Below are positions 1-8,115 of a DNA stretch of 64,000 bases, piece by piece. Each line of letters begins with the position of its first letter. The first letter of the stretch is position 1. The stretch is from a virus. The position numbers and the translations under genes are program-made. Where the stretch lies: IMG/VR virus record IMGVR_UViG_3300034101_003479, positions 21,871-85,870 of that record. The stretch is one strand, 5' to 3'. The notes beneath the pieces were generated by a model, which ran no database searches, was not told the origin of the DNA, and worked only from the letters and a program-made list of their open reading frames with translations.

Positions 1-735
1 TTTTAAAGACCCTGTTTCTTTAAGCGCTGGCGGTAGGCCCTCTCTAGCAGAAGCTCCATATGTGCATATATGTCCTTGATCAGACAGAATGTTGTAGTAT
101 TTCATAAAAGACCTACCGCCGTATGAATCCATAATAAAGTCTGGCTTGCGACCTATACTGGCTATTAACTTTTCTATCTCATCAAAGTTATTTAGGCATG
201 CAAAATCAACATTTAAATTTTTTACAAACTCTATCTTTTTTTTGCTTGAAGTTACAGCTATAACCTCTGCGCCAATCATTTTACAAAGCTGTATTAAAAT
301 TATTGACAGTCCACTTGAGGCTCCGTTAATAAGAACTAGGTCCCCCCTTTTTATCTTACAGGCATAATTTACTAGACCATAAGCAGTTGTTCCTTGAGAA
401 AGAGCTGCTAGGGCCTCCTCTTCTGAAATACCATCTGGGACCTCAAACATTTTCTTTTTGTGAACAGTAGCTTTTTCTGCATACGATCCACTTTCCGTAA
501 AACCAACAAAATTTTTATTATCCATAACAAAAGATGCTTCTACTCCAGGAACCATGGGTGCGCTTGCAGCCATAAAATAAAAATAACTATTTTCAATTTG
601 ATAGGTGTCTGCATAGTTTACGCCTACCATTTTGACGTCTACTAAAAATTGATCCGTTCCAGGAATTGGATCCTTAAAGTCTCCATACTCAATAACTTCT
701 GGTCCGCCAAACTTATTGATTACAATTGCTTTCAT
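1..735 (-). CDS. Quinone oxidoreductase-like (MDR family), 3' end cut by window
   Basis: From the ATG at 735 the frame stays open for 245 codons to the window edge. The start MKAIVINKFGGPEV is typical of zinc-free quinone oxidoreductases (zeta-crystallin type) of the medium-chain dehydrogenase superfamily, which reduce quinones or enals with NADPH. A GroES-like N-terminal domain is followed by a nucleotide-binding loop, NGASSGLS (residues 137-144), where relatives have a glycine-rich loop, and a second strand, GHICTYGAS (about 221-229). No catalytic zinc cysteines are seen. About 80 C-terminal residues of a usual 320-residue protein are missing. The start overlaps the previous stop as TAATG. 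Its role in a phage is unknown; redox support of infection is a guess. Confidence 0.85.
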   Translation of the reverse strand, partial: MKAIVINKFGGPEVIEYGDFKDPIPGTDQFLVDVKMVGVNYADTYQIENSYFYFMAASAPMVPGVEASFVMDNKNFVGFTESGSYAEKATVHKKKMFEVPDGISEEEALAALSQGTTAYGLVNYACKIKRGDLVLINGASSGLSIILIQLCKMIGAEVIAVTSSKKKIEFVKNLNVDFACLNNFDEIEKLIASIGRKPDFIMDSYGGRSFMKYYNILSDQGHICTYGASAREGLPPALKETGSLK

Positions 736-998
736 TAAACTTCCATTTCCTTTTTAGTCTGCTCATTTTCATTTCTAAAAAATTCTTCTACAATTTGCTG
801 AACATACTCTGAAAAATGTTTTCTTATATTGCCTTGAGGCCTTTTACCTATAGAGTTCCATATTCTTTGGTACTCAATAATATTTGAAAATGTAGTAGGG
901 CATACAGTTTTACTATTGTATTCTTTTAAAACGGTTGGCAAAGGAACATGTTTGGTACAGCATTTACATTCCTTTGCTCTTTCTTGATATTCGCTCAT
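735..998 (-). CDS. Small Cys-rich protein of unknown function
   Basis: This 87-residue protein sits between the large terminase and the oxidoreductase, with ATGA overlap upstream and TAATG downstream, so it is translationally coupled to both. A cysteine cluster (Cys 11, 13, 14) and a further Cys-Pro could bind zinc. I do not recognise the family. Position suggests a late gene. Confidence 0.7.
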   Translation of the reverse strand: MSEYQERAKECKCCTKHVPLPTVLKEYNSKTVCPTTFSNIIEYQRIWNSIGKRPQGNIRKHFSEYVQQIVEEFFRNENEQTKKEMEV

Positions 999-2788
999 AG
1001 CATAGTCATCCTTTCTAAAGACTCTGACAAATGATCAGGCATCTTTGGCGCTCTAATCATATTAACTGGGAACTCTTCTTCTCTTCCGAAATCGTTATCG
1101 TAACTCATTGATTCATATGTGTGAACATTTATTTCTTGATTTAAATCAAACCTAGTGCCACTTATTGCATTATATATAGATCCGCATACAGCATCAGCTA
1201 AGTCTTTTGAGCCTTTTCTGGGGTGGTCAACTTTATCTCTCATAATTTTTAGCTGGAGCAATTCGTCTATGAGCAAAGGTATATGTGGCCCACGCAATCT
1301 TTCTTCTAAAACAATCATGGCCATATCGTCATAATGTTTTTTAGCAACAGACAAAATCTCTGTGTTAATGCCGTACTGTTTTAGCTGTTGCATCATATCA
1401 TGAGAGTTCCATCTATCAAATGTGCAAAGCTTTATATTAAACCCCTTTGTCCTTAATGATAATATATAGTCTCTAACTTCTGCAAAATCTACAGACTTAT
1501 CTGGGGTCGGAGTCCAGTATCTAACTGCATCTACTTCCACTATTGGCGCTGGCTGGGAATATGTGTCTGTGACTTTTACATTAACCCATTTCTGAACATG
1601 AGCTATTGAAACCGCACAGTGGTCATGTTTTTGTGCAAGGTCAACGTGTATAAAATAATGTTTGTCTGGGTCTGGGGCAAACCAATTTTCAAACCTACCA
1701 AATTGATCAATGGCTAAAGCTGTGTTATTAAATGCAACTTCAATTTTTTCTCTTGATTTAAAAAATGCATCTACTGCGTCTGACGGCATGCAGGCAAATC
1801 TTCCAAGAGCATCTACAGAATTTTTATAAAAAGCAACTTTAAAATCATTTATATTTCGTGTTGGGTTAATTTCCCAAGTAGGTCTTTTTAATGCATACAC
1901 CTTTGGGATGCTATAAGAAATAATATGATCTTCTTCCCACTCTACAGTAAATTCATTTCCTTCTGTGCCCTCTGGAAGATCCTCGTCCATTTTAAATCTG
2001 TGGCTTCGAACTACAATTTCTTTTTCAGAAATTACTGAGTCGTAAAATTTTTGTATTGGATCGTTTTTAAATCTTGGAAAAGATAGCAATATAACCTTTC
2101 CAAAATCTGGAAATCTGGAATCTACTGATGCACGGTACATATCATATATAGCATCTGCTGTTTTTGCTTGATCGTGACCAGTAGTGTTCTCTGTGGCAAA
2201 GCCAGATATCTCGTCAAGGATTACAACAATTACGTTATACCCTTCCCAAGCTTCTCTCTCTGAGTGTCCTGAGTGAACTGTTATAGCTTTATCAAATTTC
2301 ATTTCTGAGGCCTTGTCGGTGTACTTGCCAGTAAACCAAGGAGACTTTTCAATTCTTGTTTTAAACCCTTTAAAAAAAACATTGTTTGCTTGCTGTGCGT
2401 TAATAGCAATATTCAAAATATCAATAGCATCGCCTGGCGGCTTTCCATAATAAGACGCTGGGTCTTTGAGGCACAGTAGTAAATAAACGATATAAGAAAC
2501 TGCGATAGTAGAGCAGTAGTCTTTTCCAGAACCTTTTCCTAATTGAGCAATTACTTCGGTAGCCGTTTGTTTAAATATTCTTCTTCCTTCATCTTCTCCA
2601 AAAAGTTTTATTAAAGTAGACTCTTTGTATATCTGGGAAGACTTCTCTATTAATGCATACTGGTAATTAGATAAGGGAGGTAGCGCTAGATAATTTGGGC
2701 TTGTAACAAACTCACGAAGATCAACTGGCCTTTCTTCAAACTCTTCGCCATCTAAAATATCGATAAGATCATTAAAGTTAAGATTCAT
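995..2788 (-). CDS. terL: Terminase large subunit (packaging ATPase and nuclease)
   Basis: The DNA-packaging motor cuts concatemers and pumps DNA into the prohead through the portal. The 597 residues carry an N-terminal ATPase with Walker A LGKGSGKD (83-90) and Walker B IVVILDE (187-193, Asp192-Glu193). The C-terminal RNase H-like nuclease has acidic residues at Asp383 (HVDLAQ), Asp458 (CTFDRW) and Asp529/Asp532 (KDLADAV). Length is normal for the family. It overlaps the small subunit gene by 11 bases. It lies about 44 kb from the portal gene, unlike most siphoviruses. Confidence 0.96.
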   Translation of the reverse strand: MNLNFNDLIDILDGEEFEERPVDLREFVTSPNYLALPPLSNYQYALIEKSSQIYKESTLIKLFGEDEGRRIFKQTATEVIAQLGKGSGKDYCSTIAVSYIVYLLLCLKDPASYYGKPPGDAIDILNIAINAQQANNVFFKGFKTRIEKSPWFTGKYTDKASEMKFDKAITVHSGHSEREAWEGYNVIVVILDEISGFATENTTGHDQAKTADAIYDMYRASVDSRFPDFGKVILLSFPRFKNDPIQKFYDSVISEKEIVVRSHRFKMDEDLPEGTEGNEFTVEWEEDHIISYSIPKVYALKRPTWEINPTRNINDFKVAFYKNSVDALGRFACMPSDAVDAFFKSREKIEVAFNNTALAIDQFGRFENWFAPDPDKHYFIHVDLAQKHDHCAVSIAHVQKWVNVKVTDTYSQPAPIVEVDAVRYWTPTPDKSVDFAEVRDYILSLRTKGFNIKLCTFDRWNSHDMMQQLKQYGINTEILSVAKKHYDDMAMIVLEERLRGPHIPLLIDELLQLKIMRDKVDHPRKGSKDLADAVCGSIYNAISGTRFDLNQEINVHTYESMSYDNDFGREEEFPVNMIRAPKMPDHLSESLERMTML

Positions 2789-3314
2789 TTACCTGCTCAA
2801 TTATCTCTATTGGCTCGACCAACCCAGTAATTTGAGAAAGTCTTTTTGCTACATCCATTTTACATTTTGGGCAAGAGGCAGTAACTTCTTTTAAAATCTT
2901 AATTAATATTTCTTGCTTATGCTCTGTTTCTGCAATTTGAGATGCCATTTCTGCATTGTCAAGAATGCCAACTTCTTTAAGCATTGTAATTCTTTTTGTT
3001 TCAATATCTGCTATAAGCTTTAGGGCGCCCGCCTTTACGCTAAGTTGACCTTGAGTATCCGCATCTTCTACCGTTTTCCAGGCCTCTTTGATAAGCATAG
3101 AGTAATGCTTGTCAGCTCCAGATATAGCCTCTTTAGCTCTTTCTTTAGAAGCGTTATCGTTATGAACAACAGTCTTCCACTCATCTATAAGGTCAACGAC
3201 TTCAGCTCTTTTAAAGCCAGTCATAGTAGCAATTTGTGTTGGGTTGTTGCCTTTTAAAAGTTCGGCAACTACCTTATTCATGCGATCAAAATGATCAGCT
3301 AATTCAATTTCCAT
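2778..3314 (-). CDS. Terminase small subunit-like DNA-binding protein
   Basis: Position directly upstream of and overlapping terL, together with a helix-turn-helix-like segment (GNNPTQIATMTGFKRAEVV, residues about 23-41), supports a small terminase subunit that recognises packaging sites. The remainder of the 178 residues is helical with a CPKC pair near residue 149 that could bind a metal. It has its own consensus promoter (3323-3351), which would start the mRNA two bases before the ATG. No Shine-Dalgarno site is seen, consistent with leaderless translation. Confidence 0.8.
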   Translation of the reverse strand: MEIELADHFDRMNKVVAELLKGNNPTQIATMTGFKRAEVVDLIDEWKTVVHNDNASKERAKEAISGADKHYSMLIKEAWKTVEDADTQGQLSVKAGALKLIADIETKRITMLKEVGILDNAEMASQIAETEHKQEILIKILKEVTASCPKCKMDVAKRLSQITGLVEPIEIIEQVNES

Positions 3315-3322
3315 ATATATTT

Positions 3323-3351
3323 ATTATAATTCTAGTTGACTAAAATGTCAA
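3323..3351 (-). promoter_or_regulatory. Consensus promoter for the terminase genes
   Basis: On the minus strand TTGACA (3351-3346) and TATAAT (3328-3323) are separated by 17 bases, a perfect match to the bacterial housekeeping consensus. The expected start, about 3316, is two bases before the terminase small subunit ATG, so the mRNA would be effectively leaderless. The -35 box overlaps the stop of the preceding gene. Confidence 0.9.
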
Positions 3352-3686
3352 TTGGAATTTGCTTTAGCAATTTTAAGTAAGATTAAATAACCTATCATAT
3401 CGTCAATATCATTATCTCCAGCAAACCCTTTGCCATTCTTAATTCTATTTATTTTATCATCAATACGAATTTTAATTTGCTCTTGATTGTCCGCCTGAGA
3501 AAATATACGAATTGGGGTCAAAGCTGAGTCTCCGTAGGATATATTCTTTTCAATCAACATTTGTGCTATTTCAAGACACTCTACAATTATCTTATTTCCA
3601 GATGGTGCATCTGTTGCCATTAACTGTAAATCTGTAACCCACATTTGATACCCGTTTTCTTTATTTGGATATGATGTAAATCCCAT
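3348..3686 (-). CDS. DUF1599/Nmad1-like protein
   Basis: The 112-residue helical protein contains the pattern NISYGDSAL, then RIFSQAD, RIDDKINRI and a C-terminal DDMIGYLIL. This resembles small phage proteins assigned to DUF1599 (also called Nmad1, nucleotide-modification-associated) and, more loosely, MazG-type all-alpha nucleotide pyrophosphatases that use acidic residues to hold Mg2+. A role in nucleotide metabolism is therefore inferred. Its start overlaps the nucleotidyltransferase stop. Family assignment is from motif memory only. Confidence 0.6.
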   Translation of the reverse strand: MGFTSYPNKENGYQMWVTDLQLMATDAPSGNKIIVECLEIAQMLIEKNISYGDSALTPIRIFSQADNQEQIKIRIDDKINRIKNGKGFAGDNDIDDMIGYLILLKIAKANSN

Positions 3687-4348
3687 TATTCCATCTCCTT
3701 ATATAACTGTTTAAGTCCTCTTAGCGTTCCAATATCCATATATTGTCCGCCTGGTCTTACCGCCCGAATGTTAGCACCCTTTGCAATCCATTCTTTTAAT
3801 TGTTTTCCTGGATGATCTAGTGATGTATCTATGTATCTTATCATATTCTTTCGGAATAGCATAGTGCCCCACATATCTGGGTAATCACAATTGTCTACCT
3901 TATCTTCTGACTCAATTACTTTATCATTAGAAACCAAGACCTGACCAACACGGCCTTTTATAGATTCTCCGCATTCCCAAATTCCCAGAACAAGGTCTGC
4001 GGTATTATCTTTAAATAAAGGCTTATATATATTTCCAGGTGCGTTTAATATATATGTATCTGGCATACCAATTAGCACCGTATCATTATACTCACCGACC
4101 ATAAACTTTACTGCATCTGACATTGTTGATGGCTCACGAACAATTAGTTTAATATTCATGTCCATGTTTTGAATAATTGGAACCCACTCAGCTCTTGTAG
4201 AAACTCTAACCTCATCACACACTTCAAGCATCTGCTCTACGTGCCACTGCAAAAGAGATCTTTCATCTGATATAGGCAAACAAAATTTAGGGATGCCTCC
4301 AATTCTAGAAGCTTTTCCTGACGCTGGCAATACTCCAATAGTAGACAT
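3686..4348 (-). CDS. Sugar-phosphate nucleotidyltransferase
   Basis: An NTP-transferase of the RmlA/GlmU/MobA type that would activate a sugar-1-phosphate as NDP-sugar. It opens with the nucleotide-binding signature LPASGKASRIGGIPKF, the family's GxGxR...PK loop, and has an acidic metal site in GMPDTYIL. The longest frame begins at a TTG at 4360, but the ATG at 4348 forms a TAATG coupling with the glycosyltransferase stop and follows GGGAAAAG, so I place the start there (220 residues). Together with the next gene upstream it suggests synthesis and transfer of an activated sugar. Confidence 0.85.
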   Translation of the reverse strand: MSTIGVLPASGKASRIGGIPKFCLPISDERSLLQWHVEQMLEVCDEVRVSTRAEWVPIIQNMDMNIKLIVREPSTMSDAVKFMVGEYNDTVLIGMPDTYILNAPGNIYKPLFKDNTADLVLGIWECGESIKGRVGQVLVSNDKVIESEDKVDNCDYPDMWGTMLFRKNMIRYIDTSLDHPGKQLKEWIAKGANIRAVRPGGQYMDIGTLRGLKQLYKEME

Positions 4349-5106
4349 TACTTTTCCCAATCGTGAGGATTAAATCCGTTAGGATATGATTCATTTACTC
4401 TAGGATCTTTTTTCCAAGCAATCCATCCCTCTTCTCTGTCGTCTCCCCAATATAGATGAACTACATCTCTGTCTAGGAGTCTTTTAGCATCTTCGCCATG
4501 GAAAATATAAACCTTATTATCTTTTAGGAATGGCATCTCAAGGAGCTCTGGTGCCCATTCATTAATGTGTTTTTGATACGGCTCTACACCAAGCTCACGG
4601 TATAGTGCATCAGTAAACATTTGAACATCAGTATAGTAATGAACCATATGGTTGTGTTGAATGACTCCTTCAGAACATCTTTCAACACAAAGGTCTATGG
4701 CTGCCTTTAGTAAAGGGTGTCCAGCTTTAGCGGCAATCGTTTGAGTTGCTAGCCATGGAGTATCTCTTTCAATATCTAGGATCATATCGTACTCAGAGTT
4801 TAACCATGTGTCTACTGGAATCTTGCAATGAGTATCCATATCAGCATATATACCGCCGTGTATGTAAAGAATAGCAAATCTCCACAATCCAGCCTTCATT
4901 ACTCCCAGAGGCAGGTTCACATACGTCTCGTATGTTTTTGTATCAAAGTGCTCCTTAAAGAAGTTTTCTCTGTCTTGTCCGCTCATGTATCCATGAGTCC
5001 ATTCTGGATTTTGATAAGTCCATGTGCCTACGCTTTCTTTAGCGTAAGATGGCAATTCATCAAATGGTGTTTCGTAAGTCTGCCAAATCTTTTTTTCTAT
5101 ACTCAT
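4348..5106 (-). CDS. DXD-motif glycosyltransferase (OCH1/capsular type)
   Basis: The 252-residue protein begins IPK-like (MSIEKKIWQTYET) and contains LWRFAILYIHGGIYADMDT (residues 74-92), the hallmark of the sugar-binding DXD glycosyltransferase family (Asp89, Asp91 hold the metal-nucleotide sugar). The relatives transfer hexoses in glycan synthesis. A strong ribosome site, AAGGAG, lies in the 3' end of the tiny upstream gene. It is coupled to the nucleotidyltransferase downstream, so the pair may make and use one sugar donor. The acceptor is unknown: host surface glycan or virion protein. Confidence 0.88.
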   Translation of the reverse strand: MSIEKKIWQTYETPFDELPSYAKESVGTWTYQNPEWTHGYMSGQDRENFFKEHFDTKTYETYVNLPLGVMKAGLWRFAILYIHGGIYADMDTHCKIPVDTWLNSEYDMILDIERDTPWLATQTIAAKAGHPLLKAAIDLCVERCSEGVIQHNHMVHYYTDVQMFTDALYRELGVEPYQKHINEWAPELLEMPFLKDNKVYIFHGEDAKRLLDRDVVHLYWGDDREEGWIAWKKDPRVNESYPNGFNPHDWEK

Positions 5107-5107
5107 A

Positions 5108-5254
5108 CTATCTCCTTTTAATTAACTGAAACTTTTCTAAATGTCTCTGTATAGTCATAGCAGAAACCTTGCACTCATCAGCAATTTCAGTTACTGTTTT
5201 CTTTTGAACAACATATCTTCTATACATCCATGGCTGGCTTTGATATAGTTTCAT
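5108..5254 (-). CDS. 48-residue helix-turn-helix protein
   Basis: From ATG 5254 the frame encodes MKLYQSQPWMYRRYVVQKKT followed by VTEIADECKVSAMTIQRHLE, a homeodomain-like helix-turn-helix (residues 20-40), ending in a TAG just before the glycosyltransferase ATG. The start is two bases beyond the stop of the hydroxylase gene. Similar mini-regulators with a W-x-Y-x(2)-Y opening are common in actinophages. It likely binds DNA; target unknown. Confidence 0.85.
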   Translation of the reverse strand: MKLYQSQPWMYRRYVVQKKTVTEIADECKVSAMTIQRHLEKFQLIKRR

Positions 5255-5256
5255 AT

Positions 5257-5841
5257 TTACTGCAAATACTGTTGTGGGATTATGTCAATAATTAGATGAA
5301 CCCTGCTGAATTTAGATTTATTTTCAACTCTGTGCATCTTGTTGTTATTTATCTCCCAGCATTGCCCCTCTTTCATAGTTGCATCTTCGCCATCTATTGA
5401 AAATATGACCTCGTCATTTGTTATTATAGGAATATGGTTTCTGCGGGAAACATCAAGATAATCTCCAACATCCCAATGGGCTGGAATTATACTATTGCCG
5501 TTAAGCATGGCAAACATAACGTTTCCCATTCTTCCACCATGAATGCGCTTTAAATCCATTACTATTGGGTATACAGCATTCCATAGAGCCGACCCCTGAT
5601 TACTTATTCTTTGTATATACGGGTCTTTAACTTTCCATGCTATATCATATTTGTGCAAAAAGTATGAAAATGTACCAGCTAATGCTTTATGCTGGAAGCG
5701 CTCATCTTTGCCCAAAACCCATTCTTGATCCAAATCTTTGATTAGCTCTTTTATCTTTGACACATCATAGTCTTTATGATGCTTAAACGCAAATTCTTCT
5801 TGCCTCTTTGATATGTCCACCTTGTTTTTATTTTCCATCAT
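5257..5841 (-). CDS. Aspartyl/asparaginyl beta-hydroxylase-type 2OG oxygenase
   Basis: A 2-oxoglutarate/Fe(II) dioxygenase of the Asp/Asn (and Arg) hydroxylase family. The jelly-roll metal site reads AHWDVGDY (His122, Asp124), followed by RRNHIPI, then the distal His170 (NKMHRVEN) and Arg180 for 2-oxoglutarate (FSRVHLIIDI). Substrates of relatives are protein or peptide side chains. Two ATGs in a row (5841 and 5838) sit 6-9 bases after a TATAAT box and no Shine-Dalgarno site is close, so translation may be leaderless. It heads a cluster with an HTH protein, a glycosyltransferase and a nucleotidyltransferase. Confidence 0.88.
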   Translation of the reverse strand: MMENKNKVDISKRQEEFAFKHHKDYDVSKIKELIKDLDQEWVLGKDERFQHKALAGTFSYFLHKYDIAWKVKDPYIQRISNQGSALWNAVYPIVMDLKRIHGGRMGNVMFAMLNGNSIIPAHWDVGDYLDVSRRNHIPIITNDEVIFSIDGEDATMKEGQCWEINNNKMHRVENKSKFSRVHLIIDIIPQQYLQ

Positions 5842-5847
5842 ATCTAT

Positions 5848-5874
5848 ATTATACTCCTATTATCTTTTAGTCAA
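5848..5874 (-). promoter_or_regulatory. Probable promoter for the Asp/Asn hydroxylase gene
   Basis: Minus-strand TTGACT (5874-5869) and TATAAT (5853-5848) are 15 bases apart, slightly short; shifting to TAATAT gives 17. The predicted start coincides with the first base of the ATG at 5841, giving a leaderless mRNA. It overlaps the 3' end of the RuvC-like gene. Confidence 0.65.
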
Positions 5875-6426
5875 TACTTCGTTAGAATAATGGGCAATGC
5901 CAAATGCATCTGCTACGTCAAAATCATTTAATGATAGGCTATATTTTTTATTAAAATAGTCTACAGTTCTTTGCTTACGCATATTTCGTAATTGAGTTTT
6001 ATACCAAGAATCTGCATACCCTGGATTCTTTAATCTTATTGCTGCCTTTTCGTCTTTGGTTGGGTTCTTATTTCCAATATACGCCTGCCAGGAGCTAGGT
6101 GGGATAGTAATAACCGAAGCCCCAGTAGACATAAGCTCAGCAATAACAACACCGTAGACGTATGATAATTTTATTACCGCATCGGGTGATCTGACAAGTA
6201 TGGCACCTTCGACAACAATATAATCAGACTTTAATTCATCTAGCATTGCATTCATTTTTATTTTTGCGTCATATATTTTTTCGTATATATCTGCGCCTTT
6301 AAACTCTATCTTCCCCCACTTTAAAGGAATATTGTTTTCCATTAAGCAAAAGGCCACGGAGTTTGTTGAGGCATCTATTCCAAGCACTCTATGCGCTTTA
6401 GTTTTTACTAGACTAGCTAAGTTCAC
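5860..6426 (-). CDS. RuvC-like Holliday junction resolvase
   Basis: The RNase H-fold endonuclease shows the RuvC acidic residues: Asp18 in VLGIDASTNS, Glu73 in YIVVEGAIL and Asp170/Asp173 in DFDVADAFGIAHY. The 188-residue length fits RuvC. Phage relatives resolve branched replication intermediates before packaging. It overlaps the zinc-motif gene by 14 bases and lies in the recombination/nuclease group. Confidence 0.9.
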   Translation of the reverse strand: MNLASLVKTKAHRVLGIDASTNSVAFCLMENNIPLKWGKIEFKGADIYEKIYDAKIKMNAMLDELKSDYIVVEGAILVRSPDAVIKLSYVYGVVIAELMSTGASVITIPPSSWQAYIGNKNPTKDEKAAIRLKNPGYADSWYKTQLRNMRKQRTVDYFNKKYSLSLNDFDVADAFGIAHYSNEVLTKR

Positions 6427-6691
6427 TTATTATGCCCCACAAAATCTTTTTGCTTTCGTTATTTAAATTTTTTTCACAAGTAGAACATACAGATAGCTGG
6501 TTATATCTGCTTAGTTTAGTTTTGCAAAACTTACAAGATCTTTTTGCGCCGTTCTTGATTGCCTTTTTTTCATAATACTTTTCCATAATTTTACGATTTG
6601 TTGCAACCCTACAGCATTGCTCATTACAGTATTTTTGATTATGTGTTTTTGGCTCAAAGTCTTTTGCACATTCTATGTTTGAGCAAATCAT
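6413..6691 (-). CDS. Small zinc-finger protein
   Basis: The 92-residue protein has one treble-clef-like set (C3, C8, C22, C26/27) and a zinc-ribbon-like set of two CxxC pairs (CKFC at 53-56, CSTC at 69-72). The N-terminal pattern CxxxxCAKxF...KYCxxxC resembles small DNA-associated zinc proteins of phages and HNH-type proteins, but no HNH catalytic motif is present. It is ATGA-coupled to the nuclease gene upstream and overlaps the resolvase gene, suggesting a role in DNA processing. Confidence 0.75.
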   Translation of the reverse strand: MICSNIECAKDFEPKTHNQKYCNEQCCRVATNRKIMEKYYEKKAIKNGAKRSCKFCKTKLSRYNQLSVCSTCEKNLNNESKKILWGIISELS

Positions 6692-7464
6692 ATTTTTGGA
6701 ACCTCAAATTTTTCAATCTGAACAGTTCCAGTTTCCATAGACCAGCATGCATCTTTTGCTGGGCAGTACTTGCAAGAAGATGTCGACTTTGTAAAAGATC
6801 TCATTGGAAGATCGCCTTCTTTAAAGTTATCCCAAACCTCGCACATCCATGTAAAAGTATCATCAATAATCTTTTTATTTCTATCATTCATTACGACTGG
6901 TATGATGACAACTTCCTGCGTGTTTTTATTTTCATACAAAAAGAATCCCTCTTTGGCATCAGTTAGCTTCATGTAAGTAAGAAGCTGTAGCATATGGTTT
7001 GCTGAGGACTTCATCTCTGCTTGACGGGTATCCCAAACCTCTTGCTTGGCGGTTTTGATTTCACCAATTATTGTTTCGCCATCCCATTCCATAACCAGGT
7101 CAATAAACCCTCTAATTGGTGGGTATTCGTTTTTAATTTCACGCTCTTCCTCAACAAAGTTAGGCATTGTCTTAATTAAATTTTGCAGTCTTTCGTGAGC
7201 CTGTGTACCCTGAGCCATATTAGCAATAGCAACAGAATCGTTATCGTTAATAAACATAACTCCGCTAAATGCAAGATACCAATATCTAGGACAATTACCG
7301 TGTCCATACCCCAAAGAGCTTGGGCTAAAAGATGTTTTTGTTGTTACAGCATCTTCTCTTTTGGTTGCTAGGTATGCGTCATCAAGCATCTTGGCAAACA
7401 CTTCTGGATCAAATTTACCAGAAGTTTTTTTAAACTTTAAGTTCTTAACGATATCTCTACCCAT
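6688..7464 (-). CDS. Cas4/RecB-like PD-(D/E)XK nuclease with Fe-S cysteines
   Basis: The exonuclease core reads RGFIDLVM followed by GEIKTA (Asp122, Glu135, Lys137 counted from the ATG at 7464). Four cysteines, one near the N-terminus (Cys58, NCPRYW) and three near the C-terminus (Cys231, 234, 240), match the iron-sulfur arrangement of Cas4/AddB nucleases. The frame is open to 7518, but that start would overlap the adenosyltransferase gene by 62 bases. ATG 7464 overlaps by eight bases, so I prefer it (258 residues). No CRISPR genes are nearby; a role in DNA end processing with RecA is likely. Confidence 0.88.
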   Translation of the reverse strand: MGRDIVKNLKFKKTSGKFDPEVFAKMLDDAYLATKREDAVTTKTSFSPSSLGYGHGNCPRYWYLAFSGVMFINDNDSVAIANMAQGTQAHERLQNLIKTMPNFVEEEREIKNEYPPIRGFIDLVMEWDGETIIGEIKTAKQEVWDTRQAEMKSSANHMLQLLTYMKLTDAKEGFFLYENKNTQEVVIIPVVMNDRNKKIIDDTFTWMCEVWDNFKEGDLPMRSFTKSTSSCKYCPAKDACWSMETGTVQIEKFEVPKI

Positions 7465-7954
7465 TGTTTGGCACCCACATTTTTTCTTTTCCTTTATTGT
7501 GATATCTAGCCATAACAAACAATAAGTCTGATAGACGATTTAAATACTTAGCAATGTTTGGATTTACATTTTCTATCTTCCAAACCTCACGCTCTGCCCT
7601 TCTTACAACAGTCCTTGCATTGTGCAGTGGACCTGTTGGTAAAACAAAAGATCTTAGAGGTTCTAGATATTCATTGTAGTCATCAATTACATTTTCTAAA
7701 TATGTCACTCTGTTTTCAGATATTGCTATTGTTGGGGCCCCCGCAAGCTCTGCACCAAGATCAAATAAGTCGCTCTGAACTCTTTCAATAATATCATTAT
7801 ACTCATCTGTTGCCATTCCAATAGCAGAGTTAGCCTCATCTACAGCACCTATTGCTTCCATTACGGGGCTAGTCTTAGACACCCTTTCGTTATTAGCGTT
7901 AGAGGTTTGCCCATCGTCACCAGTTTTAGTATAAATTTTACTTAGTATTACCAT
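7457..7954 (-). CDS. pduO: PduO-type ATP:cob(I)alamin adenosyltransferase
   Basis: This enzyme attaches the adenosyl group to cobalamin to make coenzyme B12. All family motifs are present: KIYTKTGDDGQTS (6-18), VVRRAEREVW (116-125) and LNRLSDLLFVMAR (138-150). The 165-residue length is normal. The longer frame begins at 7978, but the ATG at 7954 follows AAGGGG and is TAATG-coupled to the small membrane protein, so it is the start. Such a gene is uncommon in phages; adenosylcobalamin feeds class II ribonucleotide reductase or other mutases of host or phage. Confidence 0.93.
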   Translation of the reverse strand: MVILSKIYTKTGDDGQTSNANNERVSKTSPVMEAIGAVDEANSAIGMATDEYNDIIERVQSDLFDLGAELAGAPTIAISENRVTYLENVIDDYNEYLEPLRSFVLPTGPLHNARTVVRRAEREVWKIENVNPNIAKYLNRLSDLLFVMARYHNKGKEKMWVPNNG

Positions 7955-8115
7955 TAATGACCCCTTAAAGAACGCCAAATATCTACTGCAATTTCATTAA
8001 CTACAGATAAAGCAACAACTGTTATAAAAAGCTGAGCAATAACTAATATTGGAAAAGATTTATTCTTAACCTTTTCTTCTAATAATTCTACTTCTTCTAA
8101 TAACTCTACGGCCAT
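7954..8115 (-). CDS. 53-residue single-pass membrane protein
   Basis: From ATG 8115 it encodes an acidic N-terminus with two LLEEV-type repeats, then one hydrophobic segment (about residues 21-41), then WRSLRGH. It ends in TAATG, shared with the adenosyltransferase start, and overlaps the secreted-protein gene upstream by ten bases. The tight coupling ties it to the B12 genes. Function is unknown; it might be a membrane anchor or, less likely, a holin. Confidence 0.8.
   Translation of the reverse strand: MAVELLEEVELLEEKVKNKSFPILVIAQLFITVVALSVVNEIAVDIWRSLRGH

Noticed and set aside
6688-7464. CRISPR-associated Cas4
   Set aside because: The Fe-S nuclease motif is Cas4-like, but no repeats, spacers or other cas genes are present; it belongs to the phage recombination group.
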